64,000 nt of DNA from Cheilinus undulatus. Lineage: Eukaryota; Chordata; Actinopteri; Labriformes; Labridae. The number at the start of each line of letters is the position of its first letter. The stretch's first letter is position 1. Shown piece by piece: positions 50,601 to 64,000 of this stretch. The translations under genes were made by a program, and so were the position numbers. The notes below the pieces were generated by a model, which was given only the letters and a program-made list of their open reading frames with translations, was not told the DNA's origin and ran no database searches. The stretch spans positions 44,848,898 to 44,912,897 of the forward strand of contig NC_054865.1 of assembly GCF_018320785.1 (NCBI RefSeq), in the 5' to 3' direction.

Positions 50601-51229
50601 AGTGGCAGAAGGAGTACCTGGGTGCCATCTGCACCTGCACATGCTTTGGAGGACAGCAGGTACACATCAGTCTCACTACTTTTATTTCTAATGCACTTTC
50701 ATTGATTGAATTGTAATTATTATTATTAATTATATAAAGATAAATGTTTAAAATTTACCCTTGTGTTTGTTTGTCTCATTAGGGATGGCGATGTGAGAAC
50801 TGCCGTAGACCAGGCACTGATGTTGATGCCAGTCTGCTGCATCCTGTAAGATATGGAGACAATACTCTACAGAAACCGGTGAGAAGGAAAAAAAATTAAA
50901 TATCTTTTCCTCCATGATGATAAAGCACATGGTTTCTATACAATTTTGGCCTTTGTAGTCCCAAGATTGACATAATTTTATCCATAATTTCAGTATATAT
51001 ACCAGCTAGCGCATACTTCTTGTCTAATGTTGCATGTTCTACATGCCTGCATATGAAATAACTCGCCTTTGGATTACACAAAGAGTGTGATGAGGTCTCA
51101 TTAAAGCAAATGATTGTACCTGGGCACTAACCTGTTCAATACTTCCTCCAGAAAATTCACTGTCCCATTGAGTGCCTCCGCCCCGACCTGCTGGCAGATG
51201 CGCACGCTTCTCCAAACACTCGGGAGTAA
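20533..51229 (+). CDS. fn1: Fibronectin 1, full-length gene, 46 coding exons
   Basis: Secreted multidomain matrix glycoprotein that forms disulphide-linked dimers and fibrils and binds integrins, collagen/gelatin, fibrin and heparin. I traced 46 coding exons with GT-AG borders, totalling 7,377 nt (2,458 codons plus stop), close to the longest human form (about 2,477 aa). Order: signal and propeptide, FN1-1 to 5, FN1-6, FN2-1, FN2-2, FN1-7 to 9, FN3-1 to 7, EDB, FN3-8 to 11, EDA, FN3-12 to 14, variable region, FN3-15, FN1-10 to 12, dimer tail. Nearly every module starts in phase 1, so whole modules can be skipped in frame. The start was chosen because its signal peptide precedes a basic KTKR-QSGQY cleavage site like that of human fibronectin. 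Teleosts often carry two fn1 copies (fn1a, fn1b); I cannot tell which this is. Exon coordinates are in the block entries below. Confidence 0.98.
20948..25015 (+). CDS. fn1: fn1 exons 2-6: type I modules 1-5 (N-terminal 29-kDa-like region)
   Basis: Exons at 20948-21073, 21396-21533, 23150-23281, 24659-24796 and 24869-25015, each coding one type I module with its four cysteines. This region drives fibril assembly and binds fibrin, heparin and bacterial adhesins in known fibronectins. Module 5 carries GNGRGEWKC, the NGR site that can deamidate to an isoDGR integrin ligand. Module 2 is the best conserved ([20 protein letters not shown]). All five exons are multiples of three (126, 138, 132, 138, 147 nt) and phase 1-1. 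Confidence 0.97.
21074..21395 (+). other. fn1 intron 2
   Basis: A 322-bp intron with an A run at 21271-21287. Nothing else recognised. Confidence 0.8.
21795..22950. repeat. Interspersed repeat with ~85-bp direct repeats, copy 1 (fn1 intron 3)
   Basis: Phrases like 'acttaagtacgttttaaccagagtaactg' and 'aatactcctgt...cacctctg' occur near 21890-21965 and, diverged, near 22855-22942. The same family is at 58285-58730 in atic. Between them is AT-rich sequence with no gene. Confidence 0.6.
23320..24315. mobile_element. Palindromic MITE-like element in fn1 intron 4
   Basis: About 1 kb. The outer arms repeat CACAAATGTAATA in inverted orientation (23325-23430 against 24180-24310). An inner pair is also inverted: 'ccatgaaacaggaagt' near 23632 and 'acttcctgtttcatgg' near 24001. 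No transposase frame is present. Confidence 0.7.
25102..27752 (+). CDS. fn1: fn1 exons 7-12: gelatin-binding region (FN1-6, FN2-1, FN2-2, FN1-7 to 9)
   Basis: Exons at 25102-25269 (FN1-6), 25515-25697 (FN2-1), 25843-26019 (FN2-2), 27140-27295 (FN1-7), 27389-27517 (FN1-8) and 27609-27752 (FN1-9). The kringle-like type II modules show [15 protein letters not shown] and [15 protein letters not shown]. This block binds denatured collagen in known fibronectins. N-glycosylation sequons NYT (FN2-2) and NCT (FN1-8) sit where the human protein has them. FN1-7 retains a second NGR (GNGRGEWNC). All exons are phase 1-1. Confidence 0.97.
26020..27139 (+). other. fn1 intron 9
   Basis: A 1,120-bp intron. 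The stretch starting 'ggggtgtccaagcttttttcaccgagggccacat' near 26215 resembles a common fish hAT-type repeat end. The rest is unassigned, with a TA run at 26872-26882. Confidence 0.5.
27753..29172 (+). other. fn1 intron 12
   Basis: A 1,420-bp intron between the type I and type III blocks. It contains a 12-G run near 28700. No repeat family was recognised. Confidence 0.6.
29173..32643 (+). CDS. fn1: fn1 exons 13-18: type III modules 1-3
   Basis: Exons at 29173-29294 and 30837-31005 (FN3-1), 31092-31268 and 32040-32168 (FN3-2), 32266-32355 and 32449-32643 (FN3-3). Each module is split in two by an intron, as in other vertebrates. FN3-1 is split in phase 0, the other two in phase 1. FN3-1 keeps the conserved [14 protein letters not shown] core, and FN3-3 keeps an NIS sequon in its G-strand region. 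FN3-1 and FN3-2 are known to hide self-association sites exposed during matrix assembly. Confidence 0.96.
30005..30210 (-). repeat. Third, inverted copy of the 17.5-18.9 kb element (fn1 intron 13)
   Basis: 'gtctggctgcagactg' and 'ttcatgaaattgtcacattgcaaacat' match the element at 17540-18905 on the opposite strand. The copy is partial. Confidence 0.5.
30228..30757. mobile_element. MITE with TAAAGGTCAC inverted ends in fn1 intron 13
   Basis: About 530 bp starting TAAAGGTCACATATTATGC and ending in its approximate complement (GGGTGACCTTTA), flanked on both sides by TTATAAT, a likely target duplication. It has no coding capacity. The same consensus is, from memory, common in teleost genomes. Confidence 0.7.
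31269..32039 (+). other. fn1 intron 15
   Basis: AT-rich, splits module FN3-2. No recognised repeat. Confidence 0.6.
33551..34252. repeat. Foldback element, complete copy B, in fn1 intron 18
   Basis: About 700 bp with arms of roughly 210-250 bp that are inverted copies of each other. The left arm begins ATTTTAAATGATACCAATAC and the right arm ends with a near-exact complement (GTATCGGTATCTGTTAAAAT). Between the arms is about 230 bp of non-palindromic centre, also present at 6545-6660. No coding capacity is seen, so it is non-autonomous. Confidence 0.75.
34608..38138 (+). CDS. fn1: fn1 exons 19-24: type III modules 4-7
   Basis: Exons at 34608-34886 (FN3-4), 34971-35234 (FN3-5), 35327-35421 and 37277-37445 (FN3-6), 37655-37741 and 37947-38138 (FN3-7). 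FN3-4 and FN3-5 are each one exon. FN3-6 is split in phase 0 by an intron holding a decayed Tc1 element. FN3-7 has an NVS sequon at the human position, but where human FN3-7 has its free cysteine (ADQNSC) this gene reads ADQTSI. The human FN3-5 opening LDAPT is PDSPI here. Confidence 0.95.
35550..35690 (-). mobile_element. Short SINE, copy 3 (fn1 intron 21)
   Basis: 'gtgcctttattgagagagaa' and 'gagtcaaaaataggggtt' match copy 2 in the same orientation. The tRNA-like end is diverged. It lies just before the decayed Tc1 element of the same intron. Confidence 0.55.
35738..37200 (-). mobile_element. Decayed Tc1-like element inside fn1 intron 21
   Basis: A roughly 1.45-kb Tc1 copy opposite in direction to fn1. 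Readable pieces on the - strand are [21 protein letters not shown] (N-terminal, near 36830) and [16 protein letters not shown] (first catalytic motif, near 36400; the usual D is N). Several frameshifts and stops break it. Inverted ends share TTTAAAATAAGTGA-like and TCAAAGTG motifs, but the left end lacks the outer ~100 bp present on the right. It splits the intron within module FN3-6. Confidence 0.85.
39160..39290 (+). mobile_element. SINE tail fragment (fn1 intron 24)
   Basis: 'gctgggataggctccagccc' and 'gataagcggtattgaaaatg' match the 3' part of the element at 47150-47228. It is 5' truncated. Confidence 0.65.
39667..39815 (+). mobile_element. Short SINE, copy 1 (fn1 intron 24)
   Basis: tRNA-like head 'agcctagcggtttaaggcgg', then a C/T-rich body and the tail 'caataaagtcataaaaagcc'. 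Two inverted copies occur in this window (13144-13282 and 35550-35690), which defines the family. Confidence 0.65.
40681..40959 (+). CDS. fn1: fn1 exon 25: alternatively spliced EDB (EIIIB) type III module
   Basis: One complete type III module, coded by a single 279-nt, phase 1-1 exon, so skipping it keeps the frame. Recognised by [19 protein letters not shown] and [11 protein letters not shown], which match mammalian EDB closely. It covers about residues 1250-1342 (93 codons, against 91 in mammals). EDB is known to be included mainly in embryonic and remodelling tissue. The donor is GTGATT, which lacks the usual G at +5, a plausible basis for regulated use. Confidence 0.95.
41107..42276 (+). 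CDS. fn1: fn1 exons 26-28: type III modules 8 and 9
   Basis: Exons at 41107-41298 and 41425-41514 (FN3-8) and 42010-42276 (FN3-9, single exon). FN3-8 has an extra cysteine (ISVVCVYGE) where human has serine. FN3-9 holds the integrin synergy region next to the RGD module. All three exons are phase 1-1. Confidence 0.96.
41515..42009 (+). other. fn1 intron 27
   Basis: A 495-bp intron before FN3-9. No repeat family recognised. Confidence 0.6.
42147..42170 (+). other. fn1: Synergy site region of FN3-9 (variant)
   Basis: The sequence reads E-R-L-P-P-S-R-T where human has D-R-V-P-H-S-R-N. Both arginines known to support alpha5-beta1 binding (human R1374 and R1379) remain, here at about residues 1484 and 1489. 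The histidine and asparagine of PHSRN are changed. Confidence 0.85.
42373..42735 (+). CDS. fn1: fn1 exons 29-30: type III module 10 with cell-binding RGD
   Basis: Exons at 42373-42489 and 42577-42735. The second exon codes SGRGDSPAS in the F-G loop, the canonical integrin-binding site. The RGD codons are at 42684-42692 (residues 1601-1603). The flanking [17 protein letters not shown] is close to the human loop. Both exons are phase 1-1. Confidence 0.98.
42817..43195 (+). CDS. fn1: fn1 exons 31-32: type III module 11
   Basis: Exons at 42817-42972 and 43079-43195, split in phase 1. Matches human FN3-11 in position and in motifs such as [11 protein letters not shown] and EYVFSVYA. It lies just upstream of the EDA exon. 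Confidence 0.94.
43196..43842 (+). other. fn1 intron 32, upstream of EDA
   Basis: A 647-bp intron. About 43318-43720 ('tgctggggctacagctgagc', 'gctagtccatcggctttgca') looks like a known type of fish interspersed repeat, from memory. A strong pyrimidine tract (ctgtcctctccctctcctgcag) precedes EDA. Confidence 0.45.
43843..44112 (+). CDS. fn1: fn1 exon 33: alternatively spliced EDA (EIIIA) type III module
   Basis: A single 270-nt, phase 1-1 exon (90 codons, about residues 1709-1798), exactly the mammalian EDA length. Recognised by [23 protein letters not shown] and [17 protein letters not shown]. The human integrin alpha4/alpha9 motif EDGIHEL reads EEGEREL here. The next loop contains an in-frame RGD (43992-44000) not present in human EDA (PAPDGEED). 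A purine-rich stretch at 43958-43976 resembles the known EDA splicing enhancer. The native donor GTAGAA is weak. Confidence 0.95.
44421..45231 (+). CDS. fn1: fn1 exons 34-37: type III modules 12 and 13 (heparin-binding)
   Basis: Exons at 44421-44608 and 44695-44782 (FN3-12, split in phase 0) and 44864-45043 and 45142-45231 (FN3-13). FN3-13 keeps the basic cluster SPPRRVRI plus [10 protein letters not shown], corresponding to the main human heparin site (PPRRARV, WRTKTETITG). Binding of heparan sulphate is inferred from that conservation. Confidence 0.95.
46588..46613. repeat. GAAT/AATA microsatellite
   Basis: Simple tetranucleotide run (ATAAATGAATGAATGAATGAATG) in fn1 intron 37, after a short CCCA run. 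Confidence 0.85.
46858..47228 (+). mobile_element. tRNA-derived SINE-like element, near full length (fn1 intron 37)
   Basis: Head GGCTGCACGGCAGCGCAGGG resembles an A box region and 'ggtttgcttcc' a decayed B box. Then comes the strongly conserved fish body 'gtgcggagtttgcatgttct' and the tail 'agctgggataggcttcagca'. From memory it resembles DANA/Mermaid-type fish SINEs. The tail recurs at 39160-39290 and, inverted, at 55948-56125. Confidence 0.75.
47585..48043 (+). CDS. fn1: fn1 exons 38-39: type III module 14
   Basis: Exons at 47585-47773 and 47954-48043, both phase 1-1. The human opening IDAPS, an alpha4-beta1 ligand, reads VQAPT here with a few extra residues before it. The first exon's donor is GTTTGT, with T at +3. 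It is chosen because it alone keeps the frame into the next exon (SLKPATEY). Confidence 0.92.
48044..48463 (+). other. fn1 intron 39, before the variable region
   Basis: A 420-bp intron with a long C/T-rich tract ending in CTCTCCTGCCCAG, a strong acceptor. No repeats recognised. Confidence 0.6.
48464..49156 (+). CDS. fn1: fn1 exons 40-41: variable (IIICS) region and type III module 15
   Basis: Exons at 48464-48912 and 49018-49156. Exon 40 codes about 115 residues of variable region and then the first half of FN3-15 ([11 protein letters not shown]). The variable part hardly resembles mammalian IIICS. It contains KLDVPET, keeping an LDV integrin motif (48520-48528, residue 2093 onward), and an Asn/Gly/Tyr-rich stretch ([16 protein letters not shown]). 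I see no REDV. FN3-15 keeps its free cysteine (LVSCQP). Internal alternative acceptors, known in mammals, cannot be assigned here. Confidence 0.93.
49157..50080 (+). other. fn1 intron 41
   Basis: A 924-bp intron with possible interspersed repeat pieces ('agccacaagggggcgattga' near 49530, 'ttataatagttaactaaaac' near 49703). Families not assigned. Confidence 0.4.
50081..50659 (+). CDS. fn1: fn1 exons 42-44: type I modules 10-12 (C-terminal fibrin-binding)
   Basis: Exons at 50081-50242, 50340-50465 and 50553-50659. Motifs match human closely ([41 protein letters not shown]). Module 12 finishes in the following exon. In known fibronectins this block binds fibrin. Confidence 0.97.
50783..51229 (+). 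CDS. fn1: fn1 exons 45-46: end of FN1-12 and dimerisation tail
   Basis: Exons at 50783-50878 and 51152-51229, ending with TAA. The last exon codes KIHCPIECL; its two cysteines match those that form the antiparallel interchain disulphides of human fibronectin (NCPIEC). The linker between GWRCENCRR and the cysteines is diverged and slightly shorter than in human. Confidence 0.96.
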
Positions 51230-51840
51230 AAGATCCATCATTGCCTTTTCTCCCTCACTGTCCAACCGCTGCACTGTTTCACCCCATAGAAGCCATGCTG
51301 TCTACAACCAAACTGAATTGACACATATTTAGCTGAAGGTTTTAGTGCATTAAGTGCCCTGCTGCGTGATCAAAGCGATCCTCTTTAAAGCCAGTCTTTT
51401 CACTGTTCAATGTCAAGTTTCTAAATTGATAAATGCAGGCTCCTGCCTGTAACATTTCCCTCTGGTGTTACCTCAATGGAAGTAAACATCAGAATTATTT
51501 TTCCATTAAAATATTTCTTAATCGAGAAGAAACCCTCATAAAATAAGCACTGTTTAAGAATGTCCATGTAGTTTTACACATTGTTGTTTAAGTTGTCCAT
51601 AAAAATGTGCTTTTCTTTTCTGTAGCTCTCCTGAAGGGTGGCACTGCGTGTGATTGACACATTCTGATTTTTTCTGTCTCTTTACTAATTTATCCCTCTA
51701 ATCTCATCGTGTGAATGTGTGAGCTGGGATGTGATTTTATGAACTGTTCTATTTTTGTAATTTGTTGTTGGTGCCAAAGTTGTTTCTACCTTTGACAAAA
51801 AAATCCCTTGTTTTAATAAAGCTGGAGAGATCCTGAAACA
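51230..51840 (+). other. fn1: fn1 3' UTR
   Basis: Untranslated tail from the stop codon to the predicted poly(A) site, about 610 nt. It contains no long open frame and ends in a T-rich stretch before the polyadenylation signal. The exact cleavage site is inferred to lie some 15-20 nt after the AATAAA. Confidence 0.7.
51815..51820 (+). terminator. fn1 polyadenylation signal AATAAA
   Basis: TTTTAATAAAGCTGG contains the canonical AATAAA about 585 nt after the stop codon. A GT/T-rich stretch (TTGCACTGTGACTTTTATT) follows at about 51840. It is the first AATAAA on this strand after the stop. Confidence 0.8.
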
Positions 51841-54664
51841 TTGCACTGTGACTTTTATTCAGCCTATGCATTTGCAAGTTTCAGAAAGAGTTTTGCATCA
51901 TTAGAGAATTTTCTAAGGCACTATGTATGGATTCTCTCAGAGGATTTGTGGGACAGGGTTCTCTTAGTGACTAAGGGTTGCTTTACTTTCACTTCTCTAG
52001 TCTTAAGTGTAGTTTATTTCAAATTATATGGTCTTCACTATGCCAAATTATGTTTTTGTCAGATGATAAATTCTAACTTTTATTGTATTTGATCATTGGA
52101 TGATTTGTAAAAAGTTTTCAGTATACCCTCTGATCTATGTCCCAACCCTCACCTATAGTTATAAACTTCTGGTAGTGGCTGAAGAATAGGAATCTAAGGA
52201 CAGATTAACCAGATTTATGAATGTACAGATTGTCAAAACTACTGTTTGCTCTCAAAATTTGCAAGCACAAAAAGCCTAAGATGATAATGAACAGAATTAG
52301 ACTAAATAGATTGCACATAGGTTTTTGGAGCTCCTGTGAGGAGTTTTTAACTGTTTATGAAACAGCTGAAAATAAAAATACTGCCACTTTATAAGCTTTA
52401 AAGACAAATGGGAACATTTAGTTACAGTGACTGGTTCTGACATGACATGCACAACAGCCATTCCCAAACATAAGTATGCCAATTTTAAACCACCAAAATC
52501 TTCCTAAACTATAACATTAGATTCAAAGTTTTACTTCCATATCTTCATATCATAAACAAAGAATTTCAATTGAAATGCTTAGTTTTCAAAGACATTAACA
52601 TTACTGAGAAAATGGTTGCAGAGTCTCAAAGTAGGCATGTTTTAATCAGGCATTTGCCAAGTCACCCATATTTTCTTAATATTAATTTTTGAATGCACTT
52701 TGTGGCATCAATAAATTCTTTTGGGAAGAGAAACAGAAAGGGCATTTGCTAGAGTGTCAGCAGTTACTTCAGCACCAGTTATTCTGAAACACCAGCTCTG
52801 TTTGTCAGAAAACAGGTAAAAAAGTGACATGTAAGTTAGAACTTCTAGCTCTCTTTTCACTTGGTACTTTTTAAAAATTCAACATGCAATCTAATGCTTA
52901 ATGATCATTTTAAAAGCATTTCCATTTCAATCGTAAACTAGAAAAGCACTTGGAGAGCGCAGACCTATGCCATTAGCCCTATCCCCCAATAGTAAAGAAT
53001 TCTTTTAAAAATTCCTAAATCCAGACGGTGATCCAGATCACTCTCAGTATCTAATCAGTTCTTCCTTGTGCCATTTCTGACATTTCCTGAAAATTTCATA
53101 CAAATTCGTCCATGACTTTCTGAGTTATGTTGCTAACAAACTAACAAACAAACAAACAATCGAACGAACCCTGCCGATCACATAACCTCCTTGGTGGAGG
53201 TGAAAACACCTTCAGTTACCTCTTGCAGCCCAACTGCAGCAAAACCAGAATGTACCTGGGGGCCACCAAAAAACTCATACATCCATAACCTAAGACTCAG
53301 AATGAACCTTTTGTTTGTTGTAATTTTGTTAGAAACAGGCAGGGAATTTCAATATGAATCCTTAGCTTTCAGACACATTAACATTATTCATAAAGTGTTT
53401 ATGGGGTCACAAAGTACAATGAATGAGCTCCTGCCTTTTATTTTGTTTTGATCAGGCATCTGTAGAGTTATTAAATATCATTTCCTTTTATAAGCAACTA
53501 TCCCTGTAAATGGACCTTGTGGCTCAGAAAACTCATAACATTGGTCTCTCCAAAGACACTGATAAATTATTAAATGGTGTAGTAGAACGGCTAACAGATC
53601 ACCAATTAATCCAATACGAGTTTAACTGTGACACCAGTTGTGTACAGACAAAATAAATGGTAAAAAGCTGGCACAACTTAAAATTTCTTAGTTTTGTTTC
53701 TTATAACAACAACTTGTAATGTGTTTTGTGTATGTTTAAAATTTGATTTGTGTTAAAAAGTGAATTTCTTTGGTTGTTAGTCATTGTAAATGACCTCTCA
53801 CAGCCCCCCTGCAGCAGCTGACACCGCGGGGGGGGGGGCTTTAGAAGCACTAGTGTAGAGGGGTAGAGAGGCCTCATGTACTCATTTCAAGACCACCTCT
53901 CCAAGTCATTATAGAACATGCACTGGGCAGCACTTTAAGATACCCTGCAAGACCATGCAATCCCCTAATTTCTAAAGACTGCAGGATACTCTCAATTTAA
54001 CTATCAGAATGACCTATAATTTTATATATGGATCAAATATCTTTCATCACAGTTGGTTAAACACTCGCACATTATACATTTATAAATAACTCAAATGCAA
54101 ACAGTAGTAACTTATTCAGTCTGCTAAACAAAGAACAACTGAGCTGCTTTTAAATGCTTTTCACATAATACTGGTTATTTTAGTATATTTTGTATGCATA
54201 TCCTTTTTCTGCATTTAATGATGCATATCAAAGAGCTTTATAGCGATAATCATCAACAACTAAAACTGTAATTTCTTGCAAAGAACCCATCATGTACAAA
54301 AAATTAAAAATAATTACAGAAGTTTTTCTATTTCCATCACAGATGTTATCACTTTTTCTTCATGTTTACAATTTGTTCATCTTGGAAATTCACTTGTGAG
54401 CTGCATAAAGTGAAGATCAATGTGCACTATTTACATACCATGCAGGGTAAGGCTGTTCTATCCATTTCATTCTTAAAAATCATACTGAGTGTGACATGAA
54501 TAACTTTAGAAATAGGTGAAATGTAAGCCTACAGACAGAACTGGGGAGGACCTAAGTTAATTTGGCTTTATTCTCTTACAGCTATCATAAATGATAGCAC
54601 AAAATTTCACAACAAATAATGTAGTCTTGAAAAGAAGCAGGACAAATTACTCTGTCAGAAACAT
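51841..54664. other. Spacer between the converging fn1 and atic genes
   Basis: No gene. It holds the repeat tail at 52960-53210 and an internal diverged duplication: 52560-52670 ('aatgcttagttttcaaagac') resembles 53340-53460 ('aatccttagctttcagacac'). A G run lies at 53829-53839. Confidence 0.5.
52960..53210 (+). repeat. Interspersed repeat tail in the fn1-atic spacer
   Basis: 'aaattcgtccatgactttctg' followed by 'gagttatgttgctaac', a run of AAAC units (about 53138-53158) and 'gatcacataacctccttggtgg'. From memory this is a very common teleost repeat end. No coding frame is seen. Confidence 0.6.
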
Positions 54665-54670
54665 TTTATT
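54665..54670 (-). terminator. atic polyadenylation signal
   Basis: TTTATT on the + strand reads AATAAA on the - strand, about 245 nt after the atic stop codon. A second AATAAA on the same strand lies at 54567-54572, so longer 3' ends are possible. With the fn1 signal at 51815 this leaves about 2.8 kb between the two converging transcripts. Confidence 0.6.
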
Positions 54671-54913
54671 TCACTCTGAAATGTGAAAGACCTAGACCGA
54701 GTGTAAACAGTTAATTCACCTCTCTAATGTGAAATTCACATTCAGGAATGTAAGTAGTGTGTTACAAACATTGTAACAGCTCTCCACACTGCAGCATAAT
54801 GACAGGAGGAATGTTTCGAGTGTCAGTGAGGTTAGAAAAAGATTTAGACTCAGTGATAATGATGAACTGTGAGTGCAGACCGAAGAACACCTGGTAAGAG
54901 CATAGATGCTCGC

Positions 54914-63387
<8,474 letters not shown>

Positions 63388-63551
63388 GTTTACGGTTACA
63401 GTGTTTGTCTGCTGTCTGACTGGATGTCACGAAGTAACCACTCAGGCTTCCCCCGGTTTCACAGGCAAACTTTTCAGGTCTGGACTGTAGAGGTTGAGTC
63501 AAATCTGAATGTCTGCACAGCTTCTTCATGCGCTTCAAAACTAGAAAGTCC

Positions 63552-63580
63552 CGCCCTGCTGAGGCCGGCCCGCCCCGACA
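63552..63580 (-). promoter_or_regulatory. GC-box promoter region of atic
   Basis: CCGCCC and GGCCCGCCCCGA lie about 165-190 bp upstream of the atic start codon. On the atic strand the second reads GGGGCGGGCC, an Sp1-type GC box. No TATA box is seen between it and the start codon, fitting a TATA-less housekeeping promoter. The transcription start was not determined. Confidence 0.5.
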
Positions 63581-63599
63581 CACAAACGCACCTATGGAA

Positions 63600-64000
63600 G
63601 CCGTTCAGCGCAGAAAATGCGCATTTTTACCGGCAGAAGGACAAAAACGTGTCCAGGAAATACGGTGTAGGTGATGAGTGTTTTAAACAGCAACGACATG
63701 AAAAGGGAGCCAATGATGATAATTAACAGTCTAAGCAGTTTTTCCTCGTAAAACTGTTCACACAAAAAATAACACCGCATCATTTGTAGCTTATTCAGCA
63801 GTTTTAGGGCCCTGGCCAAACACAGGCCCTCCACCTTAACCCCCCAACCCCACACATTTAGTAACCATAGATATGTAATACCAAACTTATATTTATATAT
63901 CGATAATACATGACAATTTACAAAAAAAAAGTTCCATTATGAGTTTTTGTGTCATTTTTTACCAAGCAAAACCTCTGAAAAGTGAAAAAATAGATATACA
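63600..64000. other. Upstream flank of atic
   Basis: No exon recognised. Upstream genes, if any, lie beyond the window. Confidence 0.5.

Overview
This is a vertebrate genomic window, almost certainly from a ray-finned fish. It has large intron-rich genes with GT-AG splicing, AT-rich introns, and many teleost-type repeats: Tc1/mariner elements with long inverted ends, tRNA-derived SINEs, non-LTR retrotransposon pieces and MITEs. I cannot name the species. The repeat mix suggests a percomorph teleost, which is inference. No prokaryotic, plasmid or viral gene system is visible.

Two complete protein-coding genes were reconstructed exon by exon. fn1 (fibronectin) lies on the + strand: the start codon is at 20533 and the stop ends at 51229. 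Its 46 coding exons all join in frame, giving 2,458 codons plus stop. The module order is 12 type I, 2 type II and 17 type III modules, counting the alternatively spliced EDB and EDA exons, plus a variable (IIICS) segment. atic (bifunctional purine synthesis enzyme ATIC) lies on the - strand, from its start at 63387 to its stop at 54914. Its 15 coding exons give 591 codons plus stop. The genes converge tail to tail about 2.8 kb apart, the same arrangement as the human FN1-ATIC pair, so this is a conserved vertebrate neighbourhood.

Layout: 1-20.3 kb is gene-poor and repeat-rich. It holds a degenerate ~130-bp tandem array at 1.2-3.3 kb, retrotransposon pieces at 4.2-4.9 and 7.7-8.6 kb, a Tc1 element with an unbroken transposase frame at 8.67-10.25 kb, decayed Tc1 copies near 12.0-13.0 and 15.7-16.0 kb, and a two-copy repeat block at 17.5-18.9 kb. 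20.36-51.84 kb is fn1 with a TATA box and a poly(A) signal. Its introns contain a third decayed Tc1 copy, foldback elements, SINEs and MITEs. 51.84-54.66 kb is intergenic. 54.66-63.6 kb is atic with a GC-box promoter.

Fibronectin is a secreted, disulphide-linked dimer that builds extracellular matrix and binds integrins, collagen, fibrin and heparin. ATIC is a cytosolic enzyme for the last two steps of IMP synthesis. Their products have no known joint function.

I found no wholly new system. The best leads are inside fn1: a second in-frame RGD in the EDA exon, a strong frame-preserving internal donor in the same exon, loss of the free cysteine of module III-7 with a new one in III-8, and an almost unrecognisable variable region that keeps an LDV. 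Among repeats, the intact Tc1 copy and the long-armed foldback family stand out.
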